Source: Frankia torreyi
GTDB taxonomy: Bacteria; Actinomycetota; Actinomycetes; Frankiales; Frankiaceae
NCBI RefSeq assembly: GCF_000948395.1
Contig: NZ_JYFN01000002.1
Coordinates: 21,694 to 85,693 of the forward strand
DNA: 64,000 nt
Reading direction: 5' to 3'
Made by a program: the position numbers and the translations under genes. A model generated the notes under the pieces. It did not search any database. It was not told the origin of the DNA and saw only the letters and a program-made list of their open reading frames with translations. This document shows positions 53,136 to 62,468 of this stretch, piece by piece (within the stretch, counting starts at the first letter, position 1; each line of letters begins with the position of its first letter).

Positions 53136-53751
53136 GCAACGGCCGGCCGTGCCGGTCGCGGACGTTGCCCGTCAGCATCATCACGCCGTCGATCAACGCC
53201 CAGACGCCCAGCCCGCCGCAGGTGAACAGCTGCGCCAGCGCGATGCCGGTGTTGCCGAGGTACCAGCGGCCGGCGCCGACCGTGCCGAGCAGGATCTGCA
53301 GCAGTCCGGCGGTCAGCTTCTGCTTGTCCGAGTAGGCCTCCCCGGTCAACGGGTGCCGGCCGAACGGGGCGGAAGGGTCGTAGGGCGCCGCACCGCCGTA
53401 CCCGGGCGGCGGACCGTACCCGGGCGGCGGTCCGTAGCCCATCGGCCCGGGGTAGCCAGGCTGGCCCTGGTAGCCGGGCTGGTTCGGGTAGCCGGGCTGG
53501 CCCTGGTAGCCAGGCTGGCCCTCGTAGCCAGGTTGACCCTCATAGCCGGGCTGGCCGGGGAAGCCGGGGGGCGGGCCCGGGTAGCTGTCCTGGCTCGGGT
53601 AGCCCTGCTGGCTCGGGTAGCCCTGCTGGTAGCCGGGGGGCGGCTGCTCGGGGTATCCGGGCTGGCCCTGGGCCGCGGGCTTCTGGTCGGGGTGCTCGGG
53701 CTGCCCCTGGTAGCCGGGCGGCTGGTCCTGCGGTTGCCATGGCGAGGTCAT
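53128..53751 (-). CDS. TM2 domain protein with PGYxGQ repeats
   Basis: A 207-residue protein. Residues 1-125 are Pro/Gly/Tyr/Gln-rich with many PGYQGQ-type repeats, a disordered cytoplasmic or surface tail. The C-terminal TM2 domain follows the motif SDKQKLTAGLLQILLGTVGA, then GRWYLGNTGIALAQLFTCGG and GVWALIDGVMMLTGNV, two membrane helices joined by the conserved D-x-F/W loop pattern. Function of TM2 proteins in bacteria is unclear. It heads a two-gene unit with the DUF2752 protein, whose start lies within its last codons. Confidence 0.9.
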   Translation of the reverse strand: MTSPWQPQDQPPGYQGQPEHPDQKPAAQGQPGYPEQPPPGYQQGYPSQQGYPSQDSYPGPPPGFPGQPGYEGQPGYEGQPGYQGQPGYPNQPGYQGQPGYPGPMGYGPPPGYGPPPGYGGAAPYDPSAPFGRHPLTGEAYSDKQKLTAGLLQILLGTVGAGRWYLGNTGIALAQLFTCGGLGVWALIDGVMMLTGNVRDRHGRPLRD

Positions 53752-54423
53752 CTGTGCTCCCAGGGTGTGCGGGTCCGGCTCCCCGGCCGGGCGCCGCGCC
53801 CGGTCCGTCCGAGGCCGGCCGGCCCTGGTCGGCGGCTCGCCCGGGGACGCGCCGGCGCGGTGATTGCGGCGATGCTACCGAGATCGCCCCGGCGCGCGAC
53901 CACCGTTTGCCTCCCGCCGCTGTCCGGTGCGCGACCTGCAGCCCGCCGCCGGCCGCCGGGCGCGGCGCCCGGCGCGGACCCCCTCCCGATGGAGGTGAGC
54001 TGTAGGTCTTTCGTGGTCCCTGGATGGCCCATCCGTGGTGGAACCATCGGGTTGTCCTGTCGTCGGCGATGCGTCCCCGACTGGTCACCATCGGTTTCCG
54101 TGGTTCTGGTGCGGCAGGCTGACCTGCGGTTCTCTTTCTCGTTCGGGGGTCAACCCCGCCGACTCGTGACCTGTTTGTCGTCCCGTTTCGGATATTCGGG
54201 GGTGGCTGACCTGCACGGCACCGGCCGGACGGGCCAACAATCCCCGATCCCAGGGACAAGCGGCTCGATTTCCGTTACACGATCCCCGGTTGTCTTCTAC
54301 AGTTCAGCGCGGGTTCCCGAAGCCGTCGGCGTCGCAGGCGCGACCCGGCGACGCAGGCGTGCCCCGTCGCGCCCGCGCAGCCGGCCGGCGGGAGCTCGGA
54401 CCGGAAGGCTGAGGTGGCTGGCG
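53752..54423. other. Long gene-poor stretch upstream of a hypothetical gene
   Basis: No gene is supported in 670 bases, whose composition is less GC-rich than coding parts. A short palindrome GCAGG-N4-CCTGC occurs near 54110. It probably holds promoters for the divergent TM2 and hypothetical genes. Confidence 0.4.
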
Positions 54424-54930
54424 ATGCGACACGGGCACGGCGACGGCGCCGCCGGCGGGCGAGCCGGAGCCGAGTTCGACCTGGCGGCGATGGAGATTCT
54501 GGAGCCGCTGGCCGAGAAGTACGGGCTTTTCCTCGCCAAACGGACCTGCTGGCATGTCCAGTTCCGGGGTGGCCGGCGAATGTTCGACGTCGCCTGCGAT
54601 CCGTGGACGTCCTGGGCGCTCGGAGCCAGGGTCGGGATATGGTCGGCCGATTCCGCGCCGGCCGTCGGCGGCGTGCCGGCCCCCCGGCCACGCGCGCTCA
54701 GCGTCCAGGACATTCTGCACACGGTTTACGGAATGCGGGAGAACGCCTGGCCGTGGATCGCGGCGACCCCGGCCGAGCTGCGCGCGATTCTGCTGACCCT
54801 CGCCGGACTCGTCGACCGGTACTGCGGGGAGCTGTTACTCGACGACGACGCCTTCGCCCGGGCCGAGGCCGCGGTCAACCGGGCGACCGCCGAGCGGGAG
54901 GCGTTCCTGCGCCAGTTCGAGGACCGCTGA
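54424..54930 (+). CDS. Hypothetical protein, 168 aa
   Basis: I do not recognise this protein. It is soluble, with a His/Gly/Ala-rich start and a core that looks globular: FDLAAMEILEPLAEKYGLFL, KRTCWHVQFRGGRRMFDVAC and WTSWALGARVGIWSAD. A helical C-terminus follows (ELRAILLTLAGLVDRY, then AEAAVNRATAEREAFLRQFE). Several Trp residues and two Cys stand out. Third-position bias is typical of real genes here. ATG 54424 is the best start. It precedes the APH-like/P-loop gene by 285 bases. Confidence 0.6.
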   Translation: MRHGHGDGAAGGRAGAEFDLAAMEILEPLAEKYGLFLAKRTCWHVQFRGGRRMFDVACDPWTSWALGARVGIWSADSAPAVGGVPAPRPRALSVQDILHTVYGMRENAWPWIAATPAELRAILLTLAGLVDRYCGELLLDDDAFARAEAAVNRATAEREAFLRQFEDR

Positions 54931-55024
54931 GGGTGCTTCCCCGCTCCCGGCCGAGGGTCGCCCTGCCCGGCCGGTGAGGTCGCGCGTGCAGGGCGAGTTC
55001 TCGCGTGCAGGGCACGGCCCTGAT

Positions 55025-55042
55025 CCGGGACGGATGTCCACC
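55025..55042. promoter_or_regulatory. Candidate DevR/DosR box
   Basis: The core GGGACGGATGTCC has the GGGAC-N4-GTCC form of the mycobacterial DosR box, extended as CCGGGACGGATGTCCACC. It lies about 175 bases before the start of a gene resembling the DosR-regulon protein Rv2004c, and a DevR-like regulator gene is 2.3 kb downstream. Only one half matches fully beyond the core. Confidence 0.45.
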
Positions 55043-55215
55043 GAGGGTGGTCCGAACGTCCCCCGGGTAGGCAACCTCTGGCGGTCGTGAGATCGCCGAC
55101 GGACGGCGAGCATGACGAAGGAGAACCATCGAACGCCTGTGTTCGACTGTTCGACGGTGGAACGGGGCGTCGACCGTCAGGATCGTGAGACTTTCACGCA
55201 ACCCCGGGAGAGGCC

Positions 55216-56973
55216 ATGACCGTCCAGTATGTGCGGGATGCCCTGCCCGGCGAAGGGGCCGGCGACAGCCGCAACGCCGGTAGCCCGTCGCCGCCCGGCA
55301 CCTCGTCGGCCGGCACCTCGTCGCCGGGCACCTCCCCGGCCGGAACCGGGCCGGGCGGAACCAGGCCGGGCGGCGAGACGGCGTCGACCGGGCCGGCGTC
55401 CCTCGCCGGCGCGTCCGTGCCGCCTCGACTACCGGCCCCGTCGTTCGCCGAGCTCGCCGCGGCCGAGACCCGCGAGACGCACAGCGCCGTGCTCTACCTG
55501 ACCGCCGACCGGGTCTACAAGCGCAAGAAACCCGTCGACCTGGGGTTCCTCGACTTCACCGAACGGCGGACCCGGGAGGCGGTGTGCCTGGCGGAGGTGG
55601 CGCTCAACCGCCGCCTCGCCCCCGACGTCTACCTCGGCGTCGCCGACCTGTGCGACGACTCCGGCGAGGTGATCGACCATCTCGTCGTCATGCGGCGGAT
55701 GCCGACCAGCCGCCGGCTGTCGACCCTGGTGCGCCGCGGCCACCTGCTCGGCCCGGCGCTGCGCTCGGTCGCCCGGGCGCTGGCGGTGTTCCACCAGCGG
55801 TGCGAGACCTCCCCGCTGATCGCCACCGCGGGGGAGCAGGCCACCCTGGAGGACCTGTGGCGGGAGGGGATGGCCGGCATCGCCGCCTACCGCGGCACCC
55901 AGCTCGACGCGGCGGTCGTCGACGACATCGGCCGCCTGGCGCTGCGCTACCTCGCCGGACGCGCCGAGCTGCTCGCCGAACGCACCCGGGCCGGCTGGAT
56001 CCGCGACGGGCACGGCGACCTGCTCGCCGACGACATCTTCTGCCTCGACGACGGCCCCCGCATCCTCGACTGCATCGAGTTCGATCCGCGGCTGCGCTTC
56101 GGTGACGTCCTCGGCGACGTCGCCTTCCTCGCCATGGACCTGGAGCGTCTCGGCGCCCCGGAGGAGGCCGCCGAGTTCCTGGAGGCCTACCGCGAGTTCA
56201 GCGGCGAGGTACATCCCCGGTCACTGCAGCACTTCTACGTCGCCTACCGGGCGTTCGTGCGGGCGAAGGTGGCCTGCATCCGCGGCGGCCAGGGGGACCC
56301 CGACGCCGCGGAGAACGCCCGCAGGCTGCTCGCCGTCGCCCACCGCCACCTGCGCGCCGGCCGCGTCCGGCTGGTCGTCGTCGGCGGGCTGCCCGGCACC
56401 GGCAAGACGACGCTGGCCAGCCGGCTCGCCGAGGTCGGCGACGGCTGGGTCCTGCTGCGCTCCGACATCATCCGCCAGGAGCTGGTGGGCAAGCCGCCCG
56501 CCGAGGCCCCGCCCCAGCAGCACACTGATGGCGCCTCGCCGTCGGCCGACGGCGAGGCGGTGGGGTTCGACGCGGCGGGGTTCGACGCCCAGTTCGGCGT
56601 CGGCCGCTACGCCCCGGAGATCACCGACGCGACCTACGCCGAGATGCTGCGCCGGGCCCGGGCGGCGCTGTGCCGGGGGGAGAGCGTCGTGCTCGACGCC
56701 TCCTGGTCCAGCGCGCGCCACCGCGCCGCCGCCGCCACCCTCGCCGCCGACGTCTACGCGGACCTGGTGGAGCTGCACTGCGTGACCGCACCCGAGGTCG
56801 CCGCGGCGCGCATCGCCCGGCGCATGGCCGCCGGCCCCGACCCGTCCGAGGCCACGGTGGCCATCCACCGGGCGATGGCCGCGCGCGCCGACCCGTGGCC
56901 GTCGGCCGCGGTGATCCGCACCGCCGTCACCGTCGCCGAGGCGTTGCAGGCCGTCCAGAGCCATCTCGACTGA
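55216..56973 (+). CDS. Fusion of APH-like kinase domain and P-loop (AAA_33) kinase, Rv2004c type
   Basis: A 585-residue two-domain protein. After a Gly/Pro/Ser repeat N-terminus (residues 15-60), residues 75-360 resemble the aminoglycoside phosphotransferase fold, with VYKRKKPVDLGFLDFTERRT and the catalytic loop GHGDLLADDIF, where the usual metal-binding Asn is Asp, then CIEFDPRLRFGDVLGDVAFL. Residues 383-580 are a P-loop kinase with Walker A GGLPGTGKTT (391 onward), DIIRQEL and the SVVLDASWSS block. Proteins of this layout, such as M. tuberculosis Rv2004c, belong to the hypoxia/dormancy regulon, but their reaction is not established. A candidate DosR box precedes it. Confidence 0.85.
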   Translation: MTVQYVRDALPGEGAGDSRNAGSPSPPGTSSAGTSSPGTSPAGTGPGGTRPGGETASTGPASLAGASVPPRLPAPSFAELAAAETRETHSAVLYLTADRVYKRKKPVDLGFLDFTERRTREAVCLAEVALNRRLAPDVYLGVADLCDDSGEVIDHLVVMRRMPTSRRLSTLVRRGHLLGPALRSVARALAVFHQRCETSPLIATAGEQATLEDLWREGMAGIAAYRGTQLDAAVVDDIGRLALRYLAGRAELLAERTRAGWIRDGHGDLLADDIFCLDDGPRILDCIEFDPRLRFGDVLGDVAFLAMDLERLGAPEEAAEFLEAYREFSGEVHPRSLQHFYVAYRAFVRAKVACIRGGQGDPDAAENARRLLAVAHRHLRAGRVRLVVVGGLPGTGKTTLASRLAEVGDGWVLLRSDIIRQELVGKPPAEAPPQQHTDGASPSADGEAVGFDAAGFDAQFGVGRYAPEITDATYAEMLRRARAALCRGESVVLDASWSSARHRAAAATLAADVYADLVELHCVTAPEVAAARIARRMAAGPDPSEATVAIHRAMAARADPWPSAAVIRTAVTVAEALQAVQSHLD

Positions 56974-57085
56974 CCGGCCGCGCCGGGAACCGTTGCAATG
57001 TGACCTCACCGGTGAAGGACAGCGCCGGGCGGACACGCCCGCCGGCTCGGCCGCCGCCGCGACGTACGGCCTCGGGGTGACCGAC

Positions 57086-57229
57086 ATGAAGGCGCTGAGC
57101 ATCCTGCTGCACGACGGGCGCGAGGTCGTTGTCACGGTGGACCTCGCCGGGCTGGCCGCTCGCGAGAACGTCTGTCTCAGCATCGGCGCCAGGGACAGTC
57201 CCGCGCACGACCTGCGCCGACGACCGTGA
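57086..57229 (+). CDS. Small hypothetical protein, 47 aa
   Basis: A short frame, MKALSILLHDGREVVVTVDL, with strong third-position G/C bias, ending in Arg-rich residues. No motif or homologue is recognised. It follows the kinase gene by about 110 bases and converges on the devR-like gene. It could be a real small protein or chance. Confidence 0.35.
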   Translation: MKALSILLHDGREVVVTVDLAGLAARENVCLSIGARDSPAHDLRRRP

Positions 57230-57328
57230 CGCACCCAGCGGCACCGCGCCGCGATCCGACGCCGTCGCCGGCGCGCCGGCCGGGGTCAGGACCGGACGGG
57301 TCGGTGGAGGGGCGGCGCCGGCGGGGCG

Positions 57329-57964
57329 CTACTTGTCGATGCGGGTCGCGTAGACGGCGGCCTGGGTGCGGCTGGACAGCTCCAGCTTCTCCAGGATCGC
57401 CGAGACGTAGTTCTTGACCGTCTTCTCCGACAGGTGGATCCGCCCGGCGATCTGCCGGTTGGTCAGACCCTCCGCGATGAGGACGAGGATCTGGCGCTCC
57501 CGCTCGCCCAGCGCCGCGAGCTTGCGGTCCTCCGCCGGACCCTCCCGCAGCCGGGTCAGCACCCGCTGGGTGACCGCCGGATCGAGCAGGGAGCGGCCGG
57601 CGGCGATCGTGCGGATCGCCCCGACCAGGTCCGTGCCCTTGATCTGCTTGAGCAGGTAGCCGGCGGCCCCGGCCATGATCGCGGCGAACAATGCGTCGTC
57701 GTCGTCGTAGGAGGTGAGGATCAGGCAGCCGATATCGGGATGCGCCGAGCGCAGGTCACGGCAGACGTCGATGCCGTTGCCGTCCTCCAGCCGCGCGTCG
57801 AGCACCGCCACGTTCGGTCTGGTGGCGGGGATCCGGCGCAGCGCCTCGGCCGCGGTGGACGCCTCGCCGACGACGTCGACGTCACCGGTCTCGGAGAGCA
57901 TCTCCCGAATTCCCCGGCGGACGATCTCGTGGTCATCCAGGAGGAAGACCCGTACGGTACTCAC
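57329..57964 (-). CDS. devR: DevR/DosR-type response regulator (NarL/LuxR family)
   Basis: A 211-residue response regulator closely resembling mycobacterial DevR/DosR. The receiver has D10-D11, phospho-acceptor D56 in VAVLDARLEDGNG, the Thr of CLILTSYDDDDAL and Lys in LLKQIKG. The LuxR-type domain (residues about 145-205) reads LGERERQILVLIAEGLTNRQ and LSEKTVKNYVSAILEKLELS, followed by RTQAAVYATR, as in DosR. In mycobacteria this regulator answers hypoxia, NO and CO through DevS/DosT kinases; no such kinase is in the window. The GTG start has only a weak ribosome site. It lies just downstream of the helicase gene on the same strand. Confidence 0.88.
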   Translation of the reverse strand: MSTVRVFLLDDHEIVRRGIREMLSETGDVDVVGEASTAAEALRRIPATRPNVAVLDARLEDGNGIDVCRDLRSAHPDIGCLILTSYDDDDALFAAIMAGAAGYLLKQIKGTDLVGAIRTIAAGRSLLDPAVTQRVLTRLREGPAEDRKLAALGERERQILVLIAEGLTNRQIAGRIHLSEKTVKNYVSAILEKLELSSRTQAAVYATRIDK

Positions 57965-58047
57965 AGGGTGACGATACCGCTCGGGTCGCGCGCCCCGGCC
58001 CGGATCGCGAGGTGACCCCGGTCGAAGGGGCCCGACGGTGTACCCGG

Positions 58048-60702
58048 TCAGAGCCGGTCGACGGCGGTCACCCGGACCATCGCCACCCCGGCCTCGTCGG
58101 AGGCGGCGAGGTCGATCTCCGCGCTGATCCCCCAGTCGTGGTCCCCGGCCGGATCGTCGAAGATCTGCCGCGCCGTCCACACCCCGGGCCGCTCGTCGAG
58201 CAGCAGCAACCCCGGCCCGCGCGCGTCCGGGCCGGTGCCGATCTCGTCGTGCTCGGCATAGTAGCCGGCCAGCGCCCGCTCCCAACCCGCCGCGTCGAAC
58301 ACCGGACCGTCCCCCGCGGCCACCCCAGCCCCGGGGCCGACTCCCGCCCCGAGGCCGACTCCCGCCCCGAGGCCGACTCCCGCCCCGAGGCCGGCTCCGG
58401 CCCCCGGGCCGTCGAGCTCGCCGAGCAGGTCGTAGCGGCGCAGCGCGGCCAGCTCCACCCGGCGGAACAACGCGTTGCGGACCAGCACCCGAAACGCCCG
58501 GAGGTTGCCCGTCACCGCCGGCGGCCGCTCGTCGACCGCCCCCGCCCCGGCCCCGGCGGCCGCGTCGGGATCGGGGTTGCTCAGCCGCTCCCACTCGTCG
58601 AGCAGGCTGGAGTCGGTCTGGCGCACCAGCTCCCCGAGCCACTCGGTGAGGTCGATGACCTCGTCGGTGCGCGCGTCCTCCGGCACCGTCTGGCGCAGTG
58701 CCTTGTAGGCGTCGGCGAAGTAGCGCAGCAGCAGCCCCTCGGAGCGGGCCAGCCCGTAGAACGCCACGTACTCGGCGAACGTCATCGCCCGCTCATACAG
58801 CTCCCGGGCCACCGACTTCGGTGCCAGCTCGTAGTCGTCGACCCAGGGATGACCCCGCCGGTACGTCGCGAACGCCGCGGCGAGCAGCTCACCCAACGGC
58901 TGCGGATAGGTCACCTCCTCCAGCAGCTCCATCCGCCGGTCGTACTCGATCCCCTCGGCCTTCATCGCCGCCACCGCCTCCCCCCGAGCCTTGGTCAGCT
59001 GCGCGTGCAGCACCTGGCGGGGGTTGTCCAACGTCGCCTCCAGCACCGACAGCACGTCGAGGGCGTACGTCGGCGACGCCGGGTCGAGCAGTTCGAGCGC
59101 GGCCAGCGCGAACGGCGACAGCGGCTGGTTGAGCGCGAAGTCGAGCTGCAGATCCCCGGTCACCCGCACGTTGCGGCCCAGCTCGTCGGGGGAGTCGAGC
59201 TTCTCCACCACGCCGGCGGCCAGCAGCGCCCGGTAGATCGCGATCGCCCGGTGGATCAGCCGGCGCTGCGTCGGGAGATCCGAATGGTTGTCGGTGAGCA
59301 GGTGACGCATCGACGCGAACGCGTCCCCGGGCCGGTTGACGACGTTGAGCAGCATCGCGTGCGTCACCGTGAACTGCGACGTCAACGGCTCCGGCTCGGC
59401 GGCCACCAGCCGGTCGAACGTCGGCTCCCCGTAGCCGACGGTGCCCTCCGGCGGCTTCTTGCGCACCACCTTGCGCCGCTTCTTCGGGTCGTCGCCGGCC
59501 TTCGCCAACGCCCGCATGTTCTCCACCACATGATCGGGAGCCTGCACGACGACGTTGCCCACCGAGTCGTACCCGGCCCGCCCGGCCCGCCCGGCGATCT
59601 GGTGGAACTCCCGCGCCGAGAGCAGCCGTACCCGCGTCCCGTCGTACTTCGACAGCGACGTGAACACCACCGTGCGGATCGGCACGTTGATCCCCACCCC
59701 GAGCGTGTCCGTCCCGCAGATCACCTTCAACAGCCCCGCCTGCGCGAGCTGCTCGACCAGGCGGCGGTACTTCGGCAGCATCCCCGCGTGGTGCACCCCG
59801 ATGCCGTGGCGCACCAGCCGGGACAGCACCTTGCCGAACCCGGCGGCGAACCGGAAGTTCCCGATCGTCGCCGCGATCTGGTCCTTCTCCGCCCGCGACG
59901 ACACGTTCACGCTCATCAGCGCCTGCGCCCGTTCCAACGCCTGCGCCTGGGTGAAGTGCACGACGTACACCGGCGCCTGATGGGTCTCCAGCAGCTCACC
60001 GATCGTCTCGTGCAGCGGGGTCGTGACGAACCGGTAGAACAACGGCACCGGCCGCTGCGCCGAGCGGACCACCGCCGTCGGCCGCCCGGTGCGCCGCGTC
60101 AGATCCGCCTCGAACATCGACACGTCGCCGAGCGTCGCCGACATCAGCACGAACTGGGTGCGCGGCAGCTCCAGCAGCGGCACCTGCCACGCCCACCCCC
60201 GCTCCGGATCGGCGTAGTAGTGGAACTCGTCCATGACGACCTGACCGACGTCGGCGGCCACCCCGTCGCGCAGCGCGATGTTCGCCAGCACCTCCGCCGT
60301 GCAGCAGACGATCGGCGCGGTGTCGTTGACGGAGGCGTCACCCGTCATCATCCCGACGTTCGCCGCCCCGAACATCGCGCACAGCGCGAAGAACTTCTCC
60401 GACACCAGCGCCTTGATCGGCGCGGTGTAGAACGTCCGCCGCCGGGCGGCCAGCGCCGCGAAGTGCGCCCCGGCCGCCACCAGGCTCTTCCCCGACCCCG
60501 TCGGCGTCGCCAGGATGACGTTCGACCCGGAGACGATCTCGATGAGCGCCTCGGACTGGGCGGGATAGAGTTCCAGGCCCTGCTCGGCGACCCAGGCGGT
60601 GAAGGCGTCGTACAGGGTGTCCGGATCCGGCTCGCCGGGTACATCGTCGGCGGCGCCGGCCACCGGATACGAGGACGCGGGAAGGTGGTCGGTGAGTGTC
60701 AT
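58048..60702 (-). CDS. Ski2-like DEAD/DEAH-box RNA helicase (DUF3516-type)
   Basis: An 884-residue superfamily 2 helicase. Motif I is ATPTGSGKS with Lys72, motif II is MDEFHYYAD (DExH), motif III is MSATLGDVSMF, motif V includes CGTDTLGVGINVP and motif VI is HQIAGRAGRAGYD. The C-terminal 450 residues are the accessory region found in actinobacterial DUF3516 helicases. A GAGVGL repeat stretch at about residues 775-800 is an unusual low-complexity insertion. It would unwind or remodel structured RNA, or act in RNA processing; an in vivo role is not evident. The gene is on the strand opposite to the desaturase, their starts 166 bases apart. Confidence 0.9.
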   Translation of the reverse strand: MTLTDHLPASSYPVAGAADDVPGEPDPDTLYDAFTAWVAEQGLELYPAQSEALIEIVSGSNVILATPTGSGKSLVAAGAHFAALAARRRTFYTAPIKALVSEKFFALCAMFGAANVGMMTGDASVNDTAPIVCCTAEVLANIALRDGVAADVGQVVMDEFHYYADPERGWAWQVPLLELPRTQFVLMSATLGDVSMFEADLTRRTGRPTAVVRSAQRPVPLFYRFVTTPLHETIGELLETHQAPVYVVHFTQAQALERAQALMSVNVSSRAEKDQIAATIGNFRFAAGFGKVLSRLVRHGIGVHHAGMLPKYRRLVEQLAQAGLLKVICGTDTLGVGINVPIRTVVFTSLSKYDGTRVRLLSAREFHQIAGRAGRAGYDSVGNVVVQAPDHVVENMRALAKAGDDPKKRRKVVRKKPPEGTVGYGEPTFDRLVAAEPEPLTSQFTVTHAMLLNVVNRPGDAFASMRHLLTDNHSDLPTQRRLIHRAIAIYRALLAAGVVEKLDSPDELGRNVRVTGDLQLDFALNQPLSPFALAALELLDPASPTYALDVLSVLEATLDNPRQVLHAQLTKARGEAVAAMKAEGIEYDRRMELLEEVTYPQPLGELLAAAFATYRRGHPWVDDYELAPKSVARELYERAMTFAEYVAFYGLARSEGLLLRYFADAYKALRQTVPEDARTDEVIDLTEWLGELVRQTDSSLLDEWERLSNPDPDAAAGAGAGAVDERPPAVTGNLRAFRVLVRNALFRRVELAALRRYDLLGELDGPGAGAGLGAGVGLGAGVGLGAGVGPGAGVAAGDGPVFDAAGWERALAGYYAEHDEIGTGPDARGPGLLLLDERPGVWTARQIFDDPAGDHDWGISAEIDLAASDEAGVAMVRVTAVDRL

Positions 60703-60868
60703 GGTCCCTCGATCGTGCCTGACGCGCGCCGCCGCCGACCGGCGGGCACACCCCCGTCTACTGTTGGGGCGGACCCGAACCGGTGTTCCGGTGGCCAGCA
60801 CCCGTGACCCGGCTCGGAGAACCGACGAGGGTTGCCGGGTATCCGACGAACCTCGTGAGAGGAAATAT

Positions 60869-61846
60869 GTGTCCTCCGAATCGACCGAATCGACATTCCA
60901 GCGTATCGACGCGGGCCCGCCTGCCCGCCCCGACATCGCCCCCGATCTGAAGACCCCCCTCGAACAGATCCTGCTGCTGCTGTTCCTCGCCGTCCCCCTC
61001 CTCGCGGTGGCCCTGGCGGTGCCCGTGGCCTGGGGACACGGACTGGGCTGGCACGACATCGTCATCGGCGGGGTGATGTACCTGATCTCCGGCTTCGGGA
61101 TCACCGTGGGCTACCACCGCCTGTTCACCCACGGCTCCTTCAAGGCCAGCCGGCCCCTGCGCATCGGCCTCGCCCTGGCCGGCAGCCTCGCCGTCGAGAT
61201 GAGCGTCACCGACTGGGTCGCCGCCCACCGCCGCCACCACAAGTACTCCGACGCCGCCGCCGATCCCCATTCACCCTGGCGCTTCGGCCGCAGCGCCGTC
61301 GGAGTGACCAGGGGCTTCCTGCACGCCCACGTCGGCTGGCTGTTCAACCGCCACCGCACCTGCCCGAAGCGGTTCTGCCCCGATCTGCTCGCCGACCGCG
61401 ACGTCGCCGCCGTCGCCGCCGCGTTCCCCTGGTGCGTGGCCGCCTCGGTCCTGATCCCACCGGTGGCTGGCGGGCTGTGGAGCATGTCGTGGACCGGCGC
61501 GCTCACCGCCCTGTTCTGGGGCTCCCTGGTGCGCATCGCCCTGCTGCACCACGTCACGTTCTCCATCAACTCGATCTGCCACCTCATCGGCGAACGGCCC
61601 TTCACCACCCGCGACCAGTCGCGGAACGTCTGGTGGCTGGCCGTGCCGTCGCTGGGGGAGTCCTGGCACAACCTGCACCATGCCGACCCCACCAGCGCCC
61701 GCCACGGCGTCCTGCCCGGTCAGGTCGACCCGAGCGCCGCGCTCATCCGCTGGTTCGAACGCCTGGGCTGGGCCCACGACGTGCGCTGGCCGACCGCCGA
61801 ACGCATCGCGGCCCGCCGGGCCTGCGCCGCCGAGCAGGCCCGCTGA
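60869..61846 (+). CDS. Delta-9-type acyl-CoA (fatty acid) desaturase
   Basis: A 325-residue integral membrane diiron enzyme. The three His boxes are HRLFTH, HRRHH (in AHRRHHKYSDAAADPHSPW) and HNLHH, spaced as in stearoyl-CoA desaturases. About four membrane helices are arranged in two pairs (IVIGGVMYLISGFGITVGY). It introduces a double bond into saturated acyl chains, adjusting membrane fluidity, with ferredoxin or a similar reductase as electron donor. GTG is preceded by GAGAGGAAA. The C-terminus keeps the GWAHDVRWPTAERI pattern of actinobacterial members. Confidence 0.93.
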   Translation: MSSESTESTFQRIDAGPPARPDIAPDLKTPLEQILLLLFLAVPLLAVALAVPVAWGHGLGWHDIVIGGVMYLISGFGITVGYHRLFTHGSFKASRPLRIGLALAGSLAVEMSVTDWVAAHRRHHKYSDAAADPHSPWRFGRSAVGVTRGFLHAHVGWLFNRHRTCPKRFCPDLLADRDVAAVAAAFPWCVAASVLIPPVAGGLWSMSWTGALTALFWGSLVRIALLHHVTFSINSICHLIGERPFTTRDQSRNVWWLAVPSLGESWHNLHHADPTSARHGVLPGQVDPSAALIRWFERLGWAHDVRWPTAERIAARRACAAEQAR

Positions 61847-61920
61847 CGCAGCCGACCGTCCGGCCAGCCTGCCGTCCGGCCAGCCTGCCGTGGGGCCGGA
61901 GCGCCGTTCGGCCGGCCCGG

Positions 61921-62250
61921 TCAGCCGGCCATCCGCACCTCGCCGCCGGGGGGCCCGGCCGATCCGCGAGGGTCACCGTGCCCGCCGGCCCCCTCCCGGG
62001 AGCGGTGCAGGAGGCGTCCCGGCGGCTGCTCGCCCGCGACCAGCCAGTAGCCCCGGTCATGACGCAGACCGACCAGCTGCGGGGGCTGGCAGACCCCGTT
62101 CACCCGGTGGGCGTCGAAACCGGTCGTGGCCCCCGCGAACGTGGCATGACAGGTCGGGCAGTGCGCCGCGGTCAGCGCCGTCCACCGGGCGTCGCACCCA
62201 CCGCAGCCGAGCAGGATGGGACGTTCGTACTCGTTGTCCCGCCCCGCCAT
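61921..62250 (-). CDS. Small zinc-ribbon protein with FDAHR motif
   Basis: A 109-residue protein. A four-Cys ribbon, CGGCDARW and CPTCHATFAG, is followed by TTGFDAHRVNGVC, the signature of FDXHR-type putative zinc-binding proteins found in actinobacteria and their phages. The first eight residues are polar (MAGRDNEYER). The C-terminal half is Gly/Pro-rich. ATG follows GGGAAGGGTGG, a good ribosome site. It is near a DNA polymerase gene but divergent from it. Function is unknown. Confidence 0.75.
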   Translation of the reverse strand: MAGRDNEYERPILLGCGGCDARWTALTAAHCPTCHATFAGATTGFDAHRVNGVCQPPQLVGLRHDRGYWLVAGEQPPGRLLHRSREGAGGHGDPRGSAGPPGGEVRMAG

Positions 62251-62468
62251 GAATCCACCCTTCCCCCGTGGTACGCGCATCCCTCGTCGACGGGGATTCT
62301 TACCGCTCCACGTTTCCAACGGGGGCATTTCCGCTTTCCCGGCCACCATGACGGTCCATCTGACCACGGCACCGCGCACCCGGCCAGGCTCGCCCGCCCG
62401 GCCACGCGCGCCGGCCCCCCGCCACCGGGCCGGCGCGAACTGTCGGACCCGGTGGTGAGAATCGAACG

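Noticed and set aside
58012-60807. Very long plus-strand open frame (931 codons)
   Set aside because: It lies antisense to the helicase gene, is dominated by Arg/His/Gln and matches no family. It is a by-product of high GC content.
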